64,000 bases of DNA from Neptunicoccus cionae (GTDB taxonomy: Bacteria > Pseudomonadota > Alphaproteobacteria > Rhodobacterales > Rhodobacteraceae). Where the stretch lies: contig NZ_PKOJ01000003.1 of assembly GCF_002860325.1 (NCBI RefSeq), positions 248,001-312,000 on the forward strand, written 5' to 3'. Shown here piece by piece: positions 27,395-34,976 of this stretch. The first letter of the stretch is position 1. Each line of letters starts with the position of its first letter. The position numbers and the translations under genes are program-made. Below the pieces are notes generated by a model. The model was not told the origin of the DNA and searched no databases. It was given only the letters and a program-made list of their open reading frames with translations.

Positions 27395-28156
27395 ATGGCT
27401 TCCGAGGACCGTATCCCGACCAACCTGCGCACGTTAATGATCCTTGAAATACTGGGGCGTGCGGACGAACCCCTGACCCCGACCCAGATCAATGACCGGC
27501 TTGGTCTGCCCAAACAGACGGTTCACCGCCTGTGCACGACCTTGGAACAGGAAGGTTTTCTGACCCGCTGCACCGACGGCAAGCGGATGAAACCGGCACG
27601 TCGGTTGATGGAGCTAGGCGCAGGGCTGATGCAATCGTCACGGGATTTCCACAGCCGCCACCAGATCCTCGAACAGATTGCACAACGGGTGAACGAGGCA
27701 GTGAACTACGTGGTGCCACAGGAAAGCGGGATGCATTATCTGGACCGTGTGGACACGGACTGGCCCTTGCGTATCCAGCTTCCGGTCGGCTCTCATGTGC
27801 CGTTCCACTGCACCGCCAGCGGCAAAGTCTATATGTCCTCGATGCCACCGGCCGCCCGCCGCGCGTTTGTCGCCGCATTGGATTTGAAGCCCCTAACAGA
27901 GGCGACGCTGACAACACCTTCGGCCCTGCTCGAAGAACTCGCCCAGATCCGCAAACAGGGGTTCGCCATCGACAACGGAGAATTTATGGAAGGTATGGTC
28001 GCGCTGGCTGTTCCGGTAACGGACCCTGCCGGACGCTATATTGCCTCACTTGCATTTCACGGCCCGTCCCAGCGGCTGACGGTGGCGCAAGCGATTGACC
28101 AGAAGTCGATCATTCAGGACGGGGCGGATAAACTTCGCGACAGCCTTTTTGAATGA
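27395..28156 (+). CDS. IclR-family transcriptional regulator
   Basis: 253 residues; ATG preceded by AAAGGAAAAAAC. N-terminal winged helix (TLMILEILGRADEPLTPTQINDRLGLPKQTVHRLC) and C-terminal GAF-like effector domain containing LPVGSHVPFHCTASGKVYMSSM and a late VTDPAGRYIASLAFHGPSQRL. IclR proteins sense small catabolites of aromatic or organic-acid pathways. Divergence from the GMC oxidoreductase and its adjacent TRAP transporter suggests it controls that catabolic block; the spacer contains a small palindrome. Confidence 0.9.
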   Translation: MASEDRIPTNLRTLMILEILGRADEPLTPTQINDRLGLPKQTVHRLCTTLEQEGFLTRCTDGKRMKPARRLMELGAGLMQSSRDFHSRHQILEQIAQRVNEAVNYVVPQESGMHYLDRVDTDWPLRIQLPVGSHVPFHCTASGKVYMSSMPPAARRAFVAALDLKPLTEATLTTPSALLEELAQIRKQGFAIDNGEFMEGMVALAVPVTDPAGRYIASLAFHGPSQRLTVAQAIDQKSIIQDGADKLRDSLFE

Positions 28157-28166
28157 AGCGGCCAGA

Positions 28167-28400
28167 TCAGGCCCAGCGGATCAACCCGATTATCGCGGAT
28201 GCCGCATAAAAGAACTGCAAGGCAAAAAACGCCCAGCGCCGGTCAATAAAACCCCAAGCCGCAAACAGCAGCGCCGAAACCAGCAGCAGCGAGAAGCCTA
28301 AAATCTCGTTGCCGGTATTGGAGGCGATCAGAAGCGCATAAATCATCGCCAGCACCGAGCCGCCGACTTCAAAAAACGTAATCCAGTTTTGCTTGCTCAT
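28167..28400 (-). CDS. small membrane protein, hypothetical
   Basis: 77 residues from the ATG at 28400, with three hydrophobic helices (EVGGSVLAMIYALLIASN, ILGFSLLLVSALLFAAWGFI, WAFFALQFFYAASAIIGLI). The ribosome binding site is weak. It sits 62 bp after the zinc dehydrogenase stop on the same strand and converges on the IclR gene. No family recognised; inner-membrane location expected. Confidence 0.6.
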   Translation of the reverse strand: MSKQNWITFFEVGGSVLAMIYALLIASNTGNEILGFSLLLVSALLFAAWGFIDRRWAFFALQFFYAASAIIGLIRWA

Positions 28401-28462
28401 CTCGGGGGCCCTGTAGTTGCTCAGACCCGAAGCCTTACCTCGCAGGTACACCATGTGCAATA

Positions 28463-29449
28463 TCAATGGGGGTGAAGGATAACTTTAGGAGCCGCGACCT
28501 GCCCTGCCAGAATATCTGCAAAAGCTGCAGCACCTTCTGAAAGAGGGCGATGTTCGACCCAGTCGAGCGCTCCGAAAATACCGTCAAAAATACCCTGTGC
28601 CGTGTCACGGAAATCTTGTGCGGTATATGTATAGGTGCCGATGAATGTAATTTCCTGCAAGGTGATCCGGCGTGTATCGATCCCCTCTTCAGCATCGCCC
28701 AGCCCGATATGCACGATGACCCCGCCTGGCTTTGCCAGTTTGCTTGCTGCGCGGCGGGTATAGCTGATCCCGACACAATCCACGATCAGATCGAAACTGC
28801 CAGAGACATCAGCAGGATCACTCACCGCAAAATCGCCCGCATTAACCAGCACACCGTGTCGCTTGGTGTTCGGCTCTGCAACGGTGATGTCCCGCGCTCC
28901 CATCGCCTGTAACGCCAAGGCACTGCCAAGCCCGATCGCACCGCCGCCCTGTACCAGACAGCGGGCCTGTTCCAGCGTGCCGAACAGGGCATTGCGCCCC
29001 AAACGCACCCCGTGCCAGCACACGGCCAGCGGCTCGGCCAAAGCCGCGTGATCGTCGCAGACAGTGTCAGGCACGGGCACAAGGTTGCGGCTTGGCATTA
29101 CCAGTTGCTGTGCAAAAGCGCCCTGTCGCGGCTCCATTGAAATGATCTGGCGGTCCACACAAAGGTTCTCCCGTCCCTCGTGACAGAAACTGCACTTCCC
29201 GCATGTGACCAGAGGATTGACCGCCACCCGCTGCCCCGCCATAGGCCCCTCGACTACCAGTCCCGCGGCCTCGTGCCCGAGGATGAGTGGCGCAGGGCGA
29301 CGGTCGTCATGACCAAGATAAGCATGCATATCCGAACCGCAAATGCCTACCGCGTCAACCCGGATCAGGTTCTCTCCTGTGCCGGCCTTAAGGTCTGCCC
29401 TGTCCTGCATCTCCAGCGTTTCCGGGCCGGTATAGACAAGGGCGCGCAT
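28463..29449 (-). CDS. hpsP: zinc-dependent alcohol dehydrogenase, probable DHPS dehydrogenase HpsP
   Basis: 328 residues from the ATG at 29449. Medium-chain zinc dehydrogenase: catalytic zinc ligands in GICGSDMH and GHEAAG, the structural zinc four-Cys lobe CGKCSFCHEGRENLC, and a NAD-binding QGGGAIGLGSALALQAMGARD. It starts 2 nt after the HpsN-like stop, so the two are one operon. In Cupriavidus and roseobacters, HpsP and HpsN act together on 2,3-dihydroxypropane-1-sulfonate; HpsP-type enzymes interconvert DHPS isomers through the 2-oxo form. The assignment rests on this context and could be a different polyol dehydrogenase. Confidence 0.7.
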   Translation of the reverse strand: MRALVYTGPETLEMQDRADLKAGTGENLIRVDAVGICGSDMHAYLGHDDRRPAPLILGHEAAGLVVEGPMAGQRVAVNPLVTCGKCSFCHEGRENLCVDRQIISMEPRQGAFAQQLVMPSRNLVPVPDTVCDDHAALAEPLAVCWHGVRLGRNALFGTLEQARCLVQGGGAIGLGSALALQAMGARDITVAEPNTKRHGVLVNAGDFAVSDPADVSGSFDLIVDCVGISYTRRAASKLAKPGGVIVHIGLGDAEEGIDTRRITLQEITFIGTYTYTAQDFRDTAQGIFDGIFGALDWVEHRPLSEGAAAFADILAGQVAAPKVILHPH

Positions 29450-29451
29450 GG

Positions 29452-30759
29452 TCAGGCGGTTCCGGTCAGATCGAAAGTCTCTTCGGGATAGTATTTGTGT
29501 AACCGCACATCCGCGGCACGGGCATGGCCTTCCATACCTTCCAGCCGCGAAATCCGCGCTGTGGCTTCGGCCACATGTTTCGCGCCGTCCCGCGTAGCGC
29601 GCTGCCATGTGACGACCTTCATGTATTTGTGAACGCTCAGTCCGCCGGTATAGCGTGCCGATCCCGAAGTGGGCAGCACATGGTTTGTACCGGAAGCCTT
29701 ATCCCCGTAGGACACGGTGGTTTCTTCACCCAGAAACAACGACCCGTAACATTGTAGCCGCTCCAGCCACCAGTCGAGGTCAGCCGCCTGTACGGTCAGA
29801 TGCTCGGGCGCGTAGTCATCAGACGTCGCCGCCATTTCTTCGCGATCGGCGCAAACAATCACTTCGGCATAATCGCGCCACGCGGCAGTCGCATTCTCGC
29901 GGTTGAGCTCCGGCAGATCCGCAATCAGTTCCGGCACACGGGCCATTACGGTCTGTGCAAGAGTGTCATCATCGGTGACAAGCCAGACCGGAGAATTGTA
30001 CCCGTGTTCGGCCTGACTGACCAGATCCACCGCCACAATTTCCGCATCTGCCGTGCCGTCTGCAAGGATCAGGCTATCGGTTGGACCTGCGATCATATCG
30101 ATGCCGACACGCCCGAAAAGGATGCGTTTTGCTTCGGCGACAAACTGGTTGCCCGGCCCCACGATAATATCCGCTTTGGGCAGACCGAACAGACCGAAGG
30201 TCATCGCAGCCACACCCTGCACGCCGCCCATAGACAGGATTTGATCCGCGCCGCACAGATGCGCGGCATAAATGATCGCCGGCGCAATGCCGCCATCCCC
30301 CTGCGGTGGCGAGCAAGCGGTGATCGTCTGCACCCCGGCGACTTTGGCAGTGGTGACGGTCATCATCGCGCTGGCTATATGGGAATAGCGCCCCCCCGGC
30401 ACGTAACACCCGGCTGCACGAACCGGGATCGTCTTTTGCCCCTCGATCAGACCCGGACGCACTTCCAGTTCAAAGTCGCTCATGGAGCCCTTTTGTGCCT
30501 CTGCAAACTTGCGGATGTTTTCGTGGGCAAAGGCAATATCGTCTTTCAGCTTTTGCGGCACTTTGGCGGCCGCCTGTTCAATCGCTTCAGCATCCAGCAA
30601 CAACGGGCCGGTGTACCTGTCGAACTTTTCCGCATAGCTCCGCGCTGCTGCTTCGCCGCCCTGTTCGATATCGTCCAGAATTTTCTGCACTGTATCCTGC
30701 ACAGAGGCGCTGTCCGTCTTGGCAGTTTTCTCGGCTTTTTTCAGATAGACACGCGCCAT
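29452..30759 (-). CDS. hpsN: sulfopropanediol 3-dehydrogenase HpsN-like (histidinol dehydrogenase family)
   Basis: 435 residues from the ATG at 30759, preceded by GGGAGCCGGATC. Histidinol dehydrogenase fold: GGRYSHIASAMMTVTTAKVAG, GPGNQFVAEAKR, metal ligands in SQAEHGYNS and the late EGMEGHARAADVR. HisD acts in histidine synthesis, but this gene is not among his genes. It lies in an operon with a zinc dehydrogenase and carries the LPTSGSARYTGGLSVHKYMK region characteristic of the HpsN branch. HpsN oxidises the 3-hydroxyl of DHPS to give sulfolactate using NAD. The sulfolactate-cleaving genes (suyAB, slc) are not in this window. Confidence 0.75.
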   Translation of the reverse strand: MARVYLKKAEKTAKTDSASVQDTVQKILDDIEQGGEAAARSYAEKFDRYTGPLLLDAEAIEQAAAKVPQKLKDDIAFAHENIRKFAEAQKGSMSDFELEVRPGLIEGQKTIPVRAAGCYVPGGRYSHIASAMMTVTTAKVAGVQTITACSPPQGDGGIAPAIIYAAHLCGADQILSMGGVQGVAAMTFGLFGLPKADIIVGPGNQFVAEAKRILFGRVGIDMIAGPTDSLILADGTADAEIVAVDLVSQAEHGYNSPVWLVTDDDTLAQTVMARVPELIADLPELNRENATAAWRDYAEVIVCADREEMAATSDDYAPEHLTVQAADLDWWLERLQCYGSLFLGEETTVSYGDKASGTNHVLPTSGSARYTGGLSVHKYMKVVTWQRATRDGAKHVAEATARISRLEGMEGHARAADVRLHKYYPEETFDLTGTA

Positions 30760-30829
30760 GATCCGGCTCCCTACAAGTTCTTCTGCGACAGGTCTGAACA
30801 GAATGCGCCTTCCGATCAAGAAATTTGCC

Positions 30830-30854
30830 CCAGTTTGGGAAAATCCGAAACTGG
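30830..30854. promoter_or_regulatory. candidate operator upstream of hpsN-like operon
   Basis: Long imperfect palindrome: CCAGTTT-G-GGA, AAA, TCC-G-AAACTGG, i.e. 11-bp arms with one G/G mismatch around AAA. It lies 70 bp upstream of the HpsN-like start in the 337-bp spacer shared with the divergent rsgA gene. Its position and symmetry suit binding by a dimeric regulator; no regulator gene is adjacent. Confidence 0.5.
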
Positions 30855-31096
30855 CTTTCCCCTCCGGCACGTTTCCCCGCTGCCTCCCTTGCAACAGGCT
30901 TGCCACGGGAGCTGTGGCCTTCTAAAATCCGGACACCAAACAACGGAGTTTTCATGTCCTGCTAAGGTGGGGAGCCAGTGGCCGCTCCCGCTCAATGACC
31001 GTAACGCGCGGGGCGCGATCCGATGCGGTCTGTTCCATCTTATTCTGTTTCCCTGCACCGCGTACCTGAACAGGTGCAGATCATGAAAGACATCCA

Positions 31097-32149
31097 ATGA
31101 CACGGGACCCTTCCCAAGACACACAATCCGAAATGACACTTGCACAGCTTGGCTGGCAGAACTTCTTTGCCCAGCAAACCGATGTGGACGAAATGGAACG
31201 GACACCGCCCGTGCGGGTGACAGAGGTGCACCGCAACGGCCTGCGGGTGCGCGGCGAAACCATTGACGCGCTGATCCCCCCCGGCCCCGAGGCCACGGTG
31301 GGCGACTGGTTGCTGTATGACAGCGAGTTGCCCAGCGCCAGCGCGGTGCTGGACCGTAAAAGCCTCGTGAAACGGCGGGCGGCAGGCCATGACCGGTCAG
31401 CCCAGTTGATCGCGGCAAATCTCGATACGGCCTTTATTGTCACCTCCTGCAATCAGGATTTCAACGTGGCACGGCTGGAACGCTATATTGCCCTGACACT
31501 TGAAGCGGGGGTGACACCGGTCATCGTACTGACCAAAGCGGATCTCTGCGACGATCCGGCATCTTTTGTGGAGACCGCCAATACGATTTCCGAACTTGTG
31601 GCGGTGGTGACGCTTGATGCCAGAGGCGCTGAACCAACGCAAAAACTTGCACCGTGGTGCAAGGCCGGAAAAACGGTTGCCTTTCTCGGCTCCTCGGGGG
31701 TCGGGAAATCCACCCTGACAAACGCCCTGTCAGACGCGCTTAACATTGAAACACAGGCGATCCGCGAAGATGACGCCAAGGGACGGCACACCACCACCAG
31801 ACGCCAGTTGCATTTTGTGCCCAACGGCTGCGCCGTGCTCGACACGCCGGGCATGCGCGAATTGCAACTGACAGAGGCGGCTTCAGGGGTAGCGGATTTG
31901 TTTTCGGACATTCACGCGTTGACGCAGCAGTGCAAGTTCCGCGACTGCGCCCATGAAACGGAACCGGGATGTGCGGTGCGTGGTGCTCTTGAAAGCGGTG
32001 AAATAGAGGCCCCCCGTTTGGAACGCTGGCGCAAGCTGTACGACGAAGACCAGCTTAATACGGCTGCCCTTGAACGGCGCAGGGCGTCTGACAAGGCACT
32101 GGCCAAGGTGATCCGTCAGGCAAAAAAGCTGAAAAACTACCGCAAGTAA
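31097..32149 (+). CDS. rsgA: ribosome small-subunit-dependent GTPase A
   Basis: 350 residues. Circularly permuted GTPase order: G4 (VLTKADL) comes before G1 (GSSGVGKSTLTNAL) and G3 (DTPGM). An N-terminal OB-fold region precedes these and a C-terminal zinc knuckle (CKFRDCAHETEPGCAV) follows. The HTTTRRQLHFVPNG switch segment is typical. RsgA helps late 30S ribosome maturation by checking the decoding centre. A five-codon ORF (31083-31100) ends on the start codon of this gene. An internal ATG at 31133 is an alternative start, giving MTLAQLGWQ, which many relatives resemble. Confidence 0.92.
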   Translation: MTRDPSQDTQSEMTLAQLGWQNFFAQQTDVDEMERTPPVRVTEVHRNGLRVRGETIDALIPPGPEATVGDWLLYDSELPSASAVLDRKSLVKRRAAGHDRSAQLIAANLDTAFIVTSCNQDFNVARLERYIALTLEAGVTPVIVLTKADLCDDPASFVETANTISELVAVVTLDARGAEPTQKLAPWCKAGKTVAFLGSSGVGKSTLTNALSDALNIETQAIREDDAKGRHTTTRRQLHFVPNGCAVLDTPGMRELQLTEAASGVADLFSDIHALTQQCKFRDCAHETEPGCAVRGALESGEIEAPRLERWRKLYDEDQLNTAALERRRASDKALAKVIRQAKKLKNYRK

Positions 32150-32152
32150 CCG

Positions 32153-32181
32153 GAACAGGGTGGCGGCTCTTCGCCCTGTTC
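32153..32181. terminator. bidirectional hairpin between convergent genes
   Basis: GAACAGGG / CCCTGTTC arms (8 bp, extendable with a 2-nt bulge through GCG/CGC) between the rsgA stop and the dacB stop. No long T-run, but the position between two converging genes suits a shared terminator. Confidence 0.5.
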
Positions 32182-32184
32182 ACG

Positions 32185-33684
32185 TCAGGAGCCGACACCA
32201 TACTCTAACGCCCAGTGCCGCAGGAGTTTCTGCTGCATGATCAGGGAGCGCCTGCGCCAAGCCCGCCCGCCTTCGGGCCGTTCGCGGTCTGCACGGCTGA
32301 TCTTGGCACGCCGCTGCATATCCGCGGTAAAGATGGCGAATGTGAGCTTCTGTCCGTTCGGGGTATCAATATAGCCTGCAAGCGCACTGGCAAAATTCAG
32401 CGTTCCGGTTTTTGCCAGCACTTTCACCCCTTCGATGGGGGCAGCACGACCTTTGGAGTTCACGAGCTTGATTTCCTTGAGCAACGGGCGCAGCGGCCCG
32501 TTCCAGCCGGATCGGGCGAGGATTTGTACCATCTGCCCCGCATTCACACGTGAATCATCGCCAAGACCGGAATGGTCCACAAATTTCACTCCGTTTACGC
32601 CATATGCCTTTTCCACCCAGTTTGTCATCTCCCGTGCGGAACCGGCCAGATTGCGCACCGCGCTGCCCCGTTTGCGCGTGGTGGCAAGCCCCGTCACCTC
32701 GGCGGTGAGGTTGGTAGAATATTTCAGCATCCCCTTCACCTGTGCCTGCAGGGGCGCGCTTACTTCCTGTGCAACAACTGTGCCATTATCCAGCCGGTTG
32801 CTCGAGGTGGCCTCAGGCAGGCGCACACCTTTCTGCGCCGCCAGACCGCGGAACACTTCGCCCACGTAGGCGTCGATCTCGCGCACCGGTAACCAGCGGC
32901 CACCACCATTACCCAGCGCACCCCGCATAACCGTCCATTCCTCGTTCTTGGTGGACTTCTTATAGGTGAAAAGCGGCCCCTGCCGATTCACGATCCCCAT
33001 GCGAATGCCCCGCACTGCCGGACGATATTTGTTGGTCCGCGCATCCATCGAGGTGGCATAGCCGTTGCCCTGCCGTTTCCATTCAAAATAGACGCGGTTG
33101 AAATTCAGGTTCAGGCCCGAGATCGCCGGATTATAGCCGACGTGATCGGGCTGCTGCGGGTCGATGCTCTGCTGATAGGGCAAGGCACCACTGTACACAC
33201 GAAAACGCCCCGACACGCCGGTAATTCCCGCCGCGCGCAGCTTGTTCGCCAGACTGGCCAGCCCGTCGGTATCAAGATGGGGGTCACCGCCGCCAGCGAG
33301 GATGACATCGCCCTGAACGATGCCCCCTGCAACAGGCCCCGTCGCAATCAGGCTGGTCGCAAAACGGTGGTTCGATCCCAGATGCTGCAAGGCGTAAAGT
33401 GCCGTGACCGATTTTGTCACGCTTGCGGGGGGCAGTTCCTTATCAGGTGTGTAGGATTCCAGCACCCGCCCCTGACTGTCCGCCACAAGGATGCTGACCT
33501 CGCCAGAGAGCCCTGCCCCCTTAACAATGTCAGCGGTCGTCACCCGCGGACTGGCGGCTTTGACCTTTTGTGCACCGCGCAGCGGGCGGTGATGCGGGCG
33601 CGGCGATGTCAGCGGAGCCGATGCCAGCGCAGGCATCGCAGCAGAGGCCAGCATGGCAGCGAGGAAGAAACGACGGGTCAACAT
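32185..33684 (-). CDS. dacB: D-alanyl-D-alanine carboxypeptidase/endopeptidase (PBP4, S13)
   Basis: 499 residues from the ATG at 33684; a GTG four codons earlier is also possible. An N-terminal RRFFLAAMLASAAMPALASA signal peptide exports it to the periplasm. The three penicillin-binding motifs are in order: SVTK (PPASVTKSVTALYALQ, ~85), SxN (STNLTAEVTG) and KTG (LAKTGTLNFASALAGYI). The large insertion between SxxK and SxN is typical of family S13. It trims or cleaves peptidoglycan cross-bridges. Confidence 0.9.
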   Translation of the reverse strand: MLTRRFFLAAMLASAAMPALASAPLTSPRPHHRPLRGAQKVKAASPRVTTADIVKGAGLSGEVSILVADSQGRVLESYTPDKELPPASVTKSVTALYALQHLGSNHRFATSLIATGPVAGGIVQGDVILAGGGDPHLDTDGLASLANKLRAAGITGVSGRFRVYSGALPYQQSIDPQQPDHVGYNPAISGLNLNFNRVYFEWKRQGNGYATSMDARTNKYRPAVRGIRMGIVNRQGPLFTYKKSTKNEEWTVMRGALGNGGGRWLPVREIDAYVGEVFRGLAAQKGVRLPEATSSNRLDNGTVVAQEVSAPLQAQVKGMLKYSTNLTAEVTGLATTRKRGSAVRNLAGSAREMTNWVEKAYGVNGVKFVDHSGLGDDSRVNAGQMVQILARSGWNGPLRPLLKEIKLVNSKGRAAPIEGVKVLAKTGTLNFASALAGYIDTPNGQKLTFAIFTADMQRRAKISRADRERPEGGRAWRRRSLIMQQKLLRHWALEYGVGS

Positions 33685-33759
33685 ATTCGAGGTCACATTA
33701 ATCTGGGATTGTTCACCGTGAAGCTTAGGGCGTCAGGCCCGCCCCGACAAGGTGGCGGC

Positions 33760-34413
33760 TCAGCTTTCAGGCGGTGTTTTGCCAGAGTCTCCCACTGGCG
33801 CGACAGATGCGGGCCAGTCCCCGCGCGCACGGATTTGTGTGCTTGACTGGCGTACCATGGGTCCGGTCAGCAGAGACCAGCAGGGTGCCTCGCGAAACGG
33901 CAACGCTTCGGCGCGCTGGGCCTGAAGCCGGTAGTTGCGATAACGCCGCGCCGCCGGAGAACATCCTGCGGCCAGTTGCTCCCCCGGTCGCCCCAAAACG
34001 CCGATCGGCAGGGTTTCCATAATCCAGTCCCAATCCTTCCAGCGATGGAATTCTGCCAGATTGTCTGCCCCCATGAGCCAGACGAACCGTACCCCGCGAT
34101 AGCGTGGCAGCAGTGCTTGTAGAGTGGCGGCGGTGTACCGCGTGCCCAGATGGGTCTCTATGTCTGTAACAATCATACGCGGATCATCCGCCAGCGCACG
34201 ACAGGCCGCCAGCCGCCGTTCCATCGGCGCAGGACCGCGGGCCTTCAGCGGGTTGCCCGGGCTGACCATCCACCAAACACGATCCAGCCCGAAGGATTTC
34301 AACGCCCAGCGAGAGATATGCAAGTGGCCCTGATGGGGCGGATCAAACGATCCCCCCAGCAGCCCGATACGCTGGCCCTGTGTCGCCAGCGGGAAATGCG
34401 CCTGTTTTGTCAC
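33760..34413 (-). CDS. nadD: nicotinate-nucleotide adenylyltransferase
   Basis: 217 residues from a GTG start that overlaps the TGA of the preceding gene (GTGA). Nucleotidyltransferase motif GLLGGSFDPPHQGHLHIS at the N-terminus and the late SSTQIRARG (ISSTxIR-type) motif. It adenylates nicotinate mononucleotide to deamido-NAD in NAD synthesis. The alphaproteobacterial form is ~200 residues, as here. Confidence 0.93.
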   Translation of the reverse strand: MTKQAHFPLATQGQRIGLLGGSFDPPHQGHLHISRWALKSFGLDRVWWMVSPGNPLKARGPAPMERRLAACRALADDPRMIVTDIETHLGTRYTAATLQALLPRYRGVRFVWLMGADNLAEFHRWKDWDWIMETLPIGVLGRPGEQLAAGCSPAARRYRNYRLQAQRAEALPFREAPCWSLLTGPMVRQSSTQIRARGDWPASVAPVGDSGKTPPES

Positions 34414-34832
34414 GCCTTACTGCCCTTCGTGCGGTCCCCTGCGTGGCATAATCCGCTTTGCACCATGCCAGTGGACAGGTTCTTCCCCTTTAGCCCGCGC
34501 CGTTCAGCCACGGTGCAACTGCCCCGCAAACGGTTATCGGGCAGTTCAACCAATTCGCATTCGAAATACCCAGCGCGGCGCAGAAACGTGTTCATCAACG
34601 CCTTGGCGTCGCGCCCTTCGGTTTCGCTTGGATCCGGACAGGTCAGATTTTCCAACAACAACTCCTGTCCCTTGAACAAAATCCGGTCCCCTGAAATGGC
34701 TTTGGTATCCACACGATCCCAGATGGCTGTATCGACACGGCGCTTCTCCTCCGCCTGCGCCGCCAGAGGCAACACGCACATCCCCGTCAAAAAACCTGCT
34801 GTTCGCGCGATATGATGCAATGCTTTATACAT
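34410..34832 (-). CDS. exported staphylococcal-nuclease-like protein
   Basis: 140 residues from the ATG at 34832. Signal peptide ends around LPLAAQA. The SGDRILFKGQELLLENLTCPDPSE... segment followed by AKALMNTFLRRAG resembles the OB-fold start of thermonuclease-type proteins, and Cys residues (CPDP, FECEL, GSCTV) suggest disulfides. The usual catalytic Arg/Glu set is not clear, and it is shorter than active nucleases, so it may be a non-catalytic relative. Translation is coupled to nadD by a 4-bp overlap. The long antisense frame that continues upstream over ettA is not real. Confidence 0.65.
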   Translation of the reverse strand: MYKALHHIARTAGFLTGMCVLPLAAQAEEKRRVDTAIWDRVDTKAISGDRILFKGQELLLENLTCPDPSETEGRDAKALMNTFLRRAGYFECELVELPDNRLRGSCTVAERRGLKGKNLSTGMVQSGLCHAGDRTKGSKA

Positions 34833-34976
34833 AGCCCGTGTGGTTAAGGGATAACGCGACGCTATTCCAGCGAAACAGCACGCAGGCAGCACAAAGCCCG
34901 CCCCCGCCCATTGCCCCTTTAGCCCTGCTTCGGTAAGAACACCCAAACTGCAGATACCAGTAACAAGGGCAACCAG

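Noticed and set aside
29452-30759. Calling the gene hisD (histidine biosynthesis)
   Set aside because: No his genes nearby, operon with a zinc alcohol dehydrogenase, and C-terminal region like HpsN; HpsN-like call preferred though not proven.
29800-31086. 428-codon plus-strand open frame
   Set aside because: Antisense of the HpsN-like gene running into the intergenic region; no start signal or domain.
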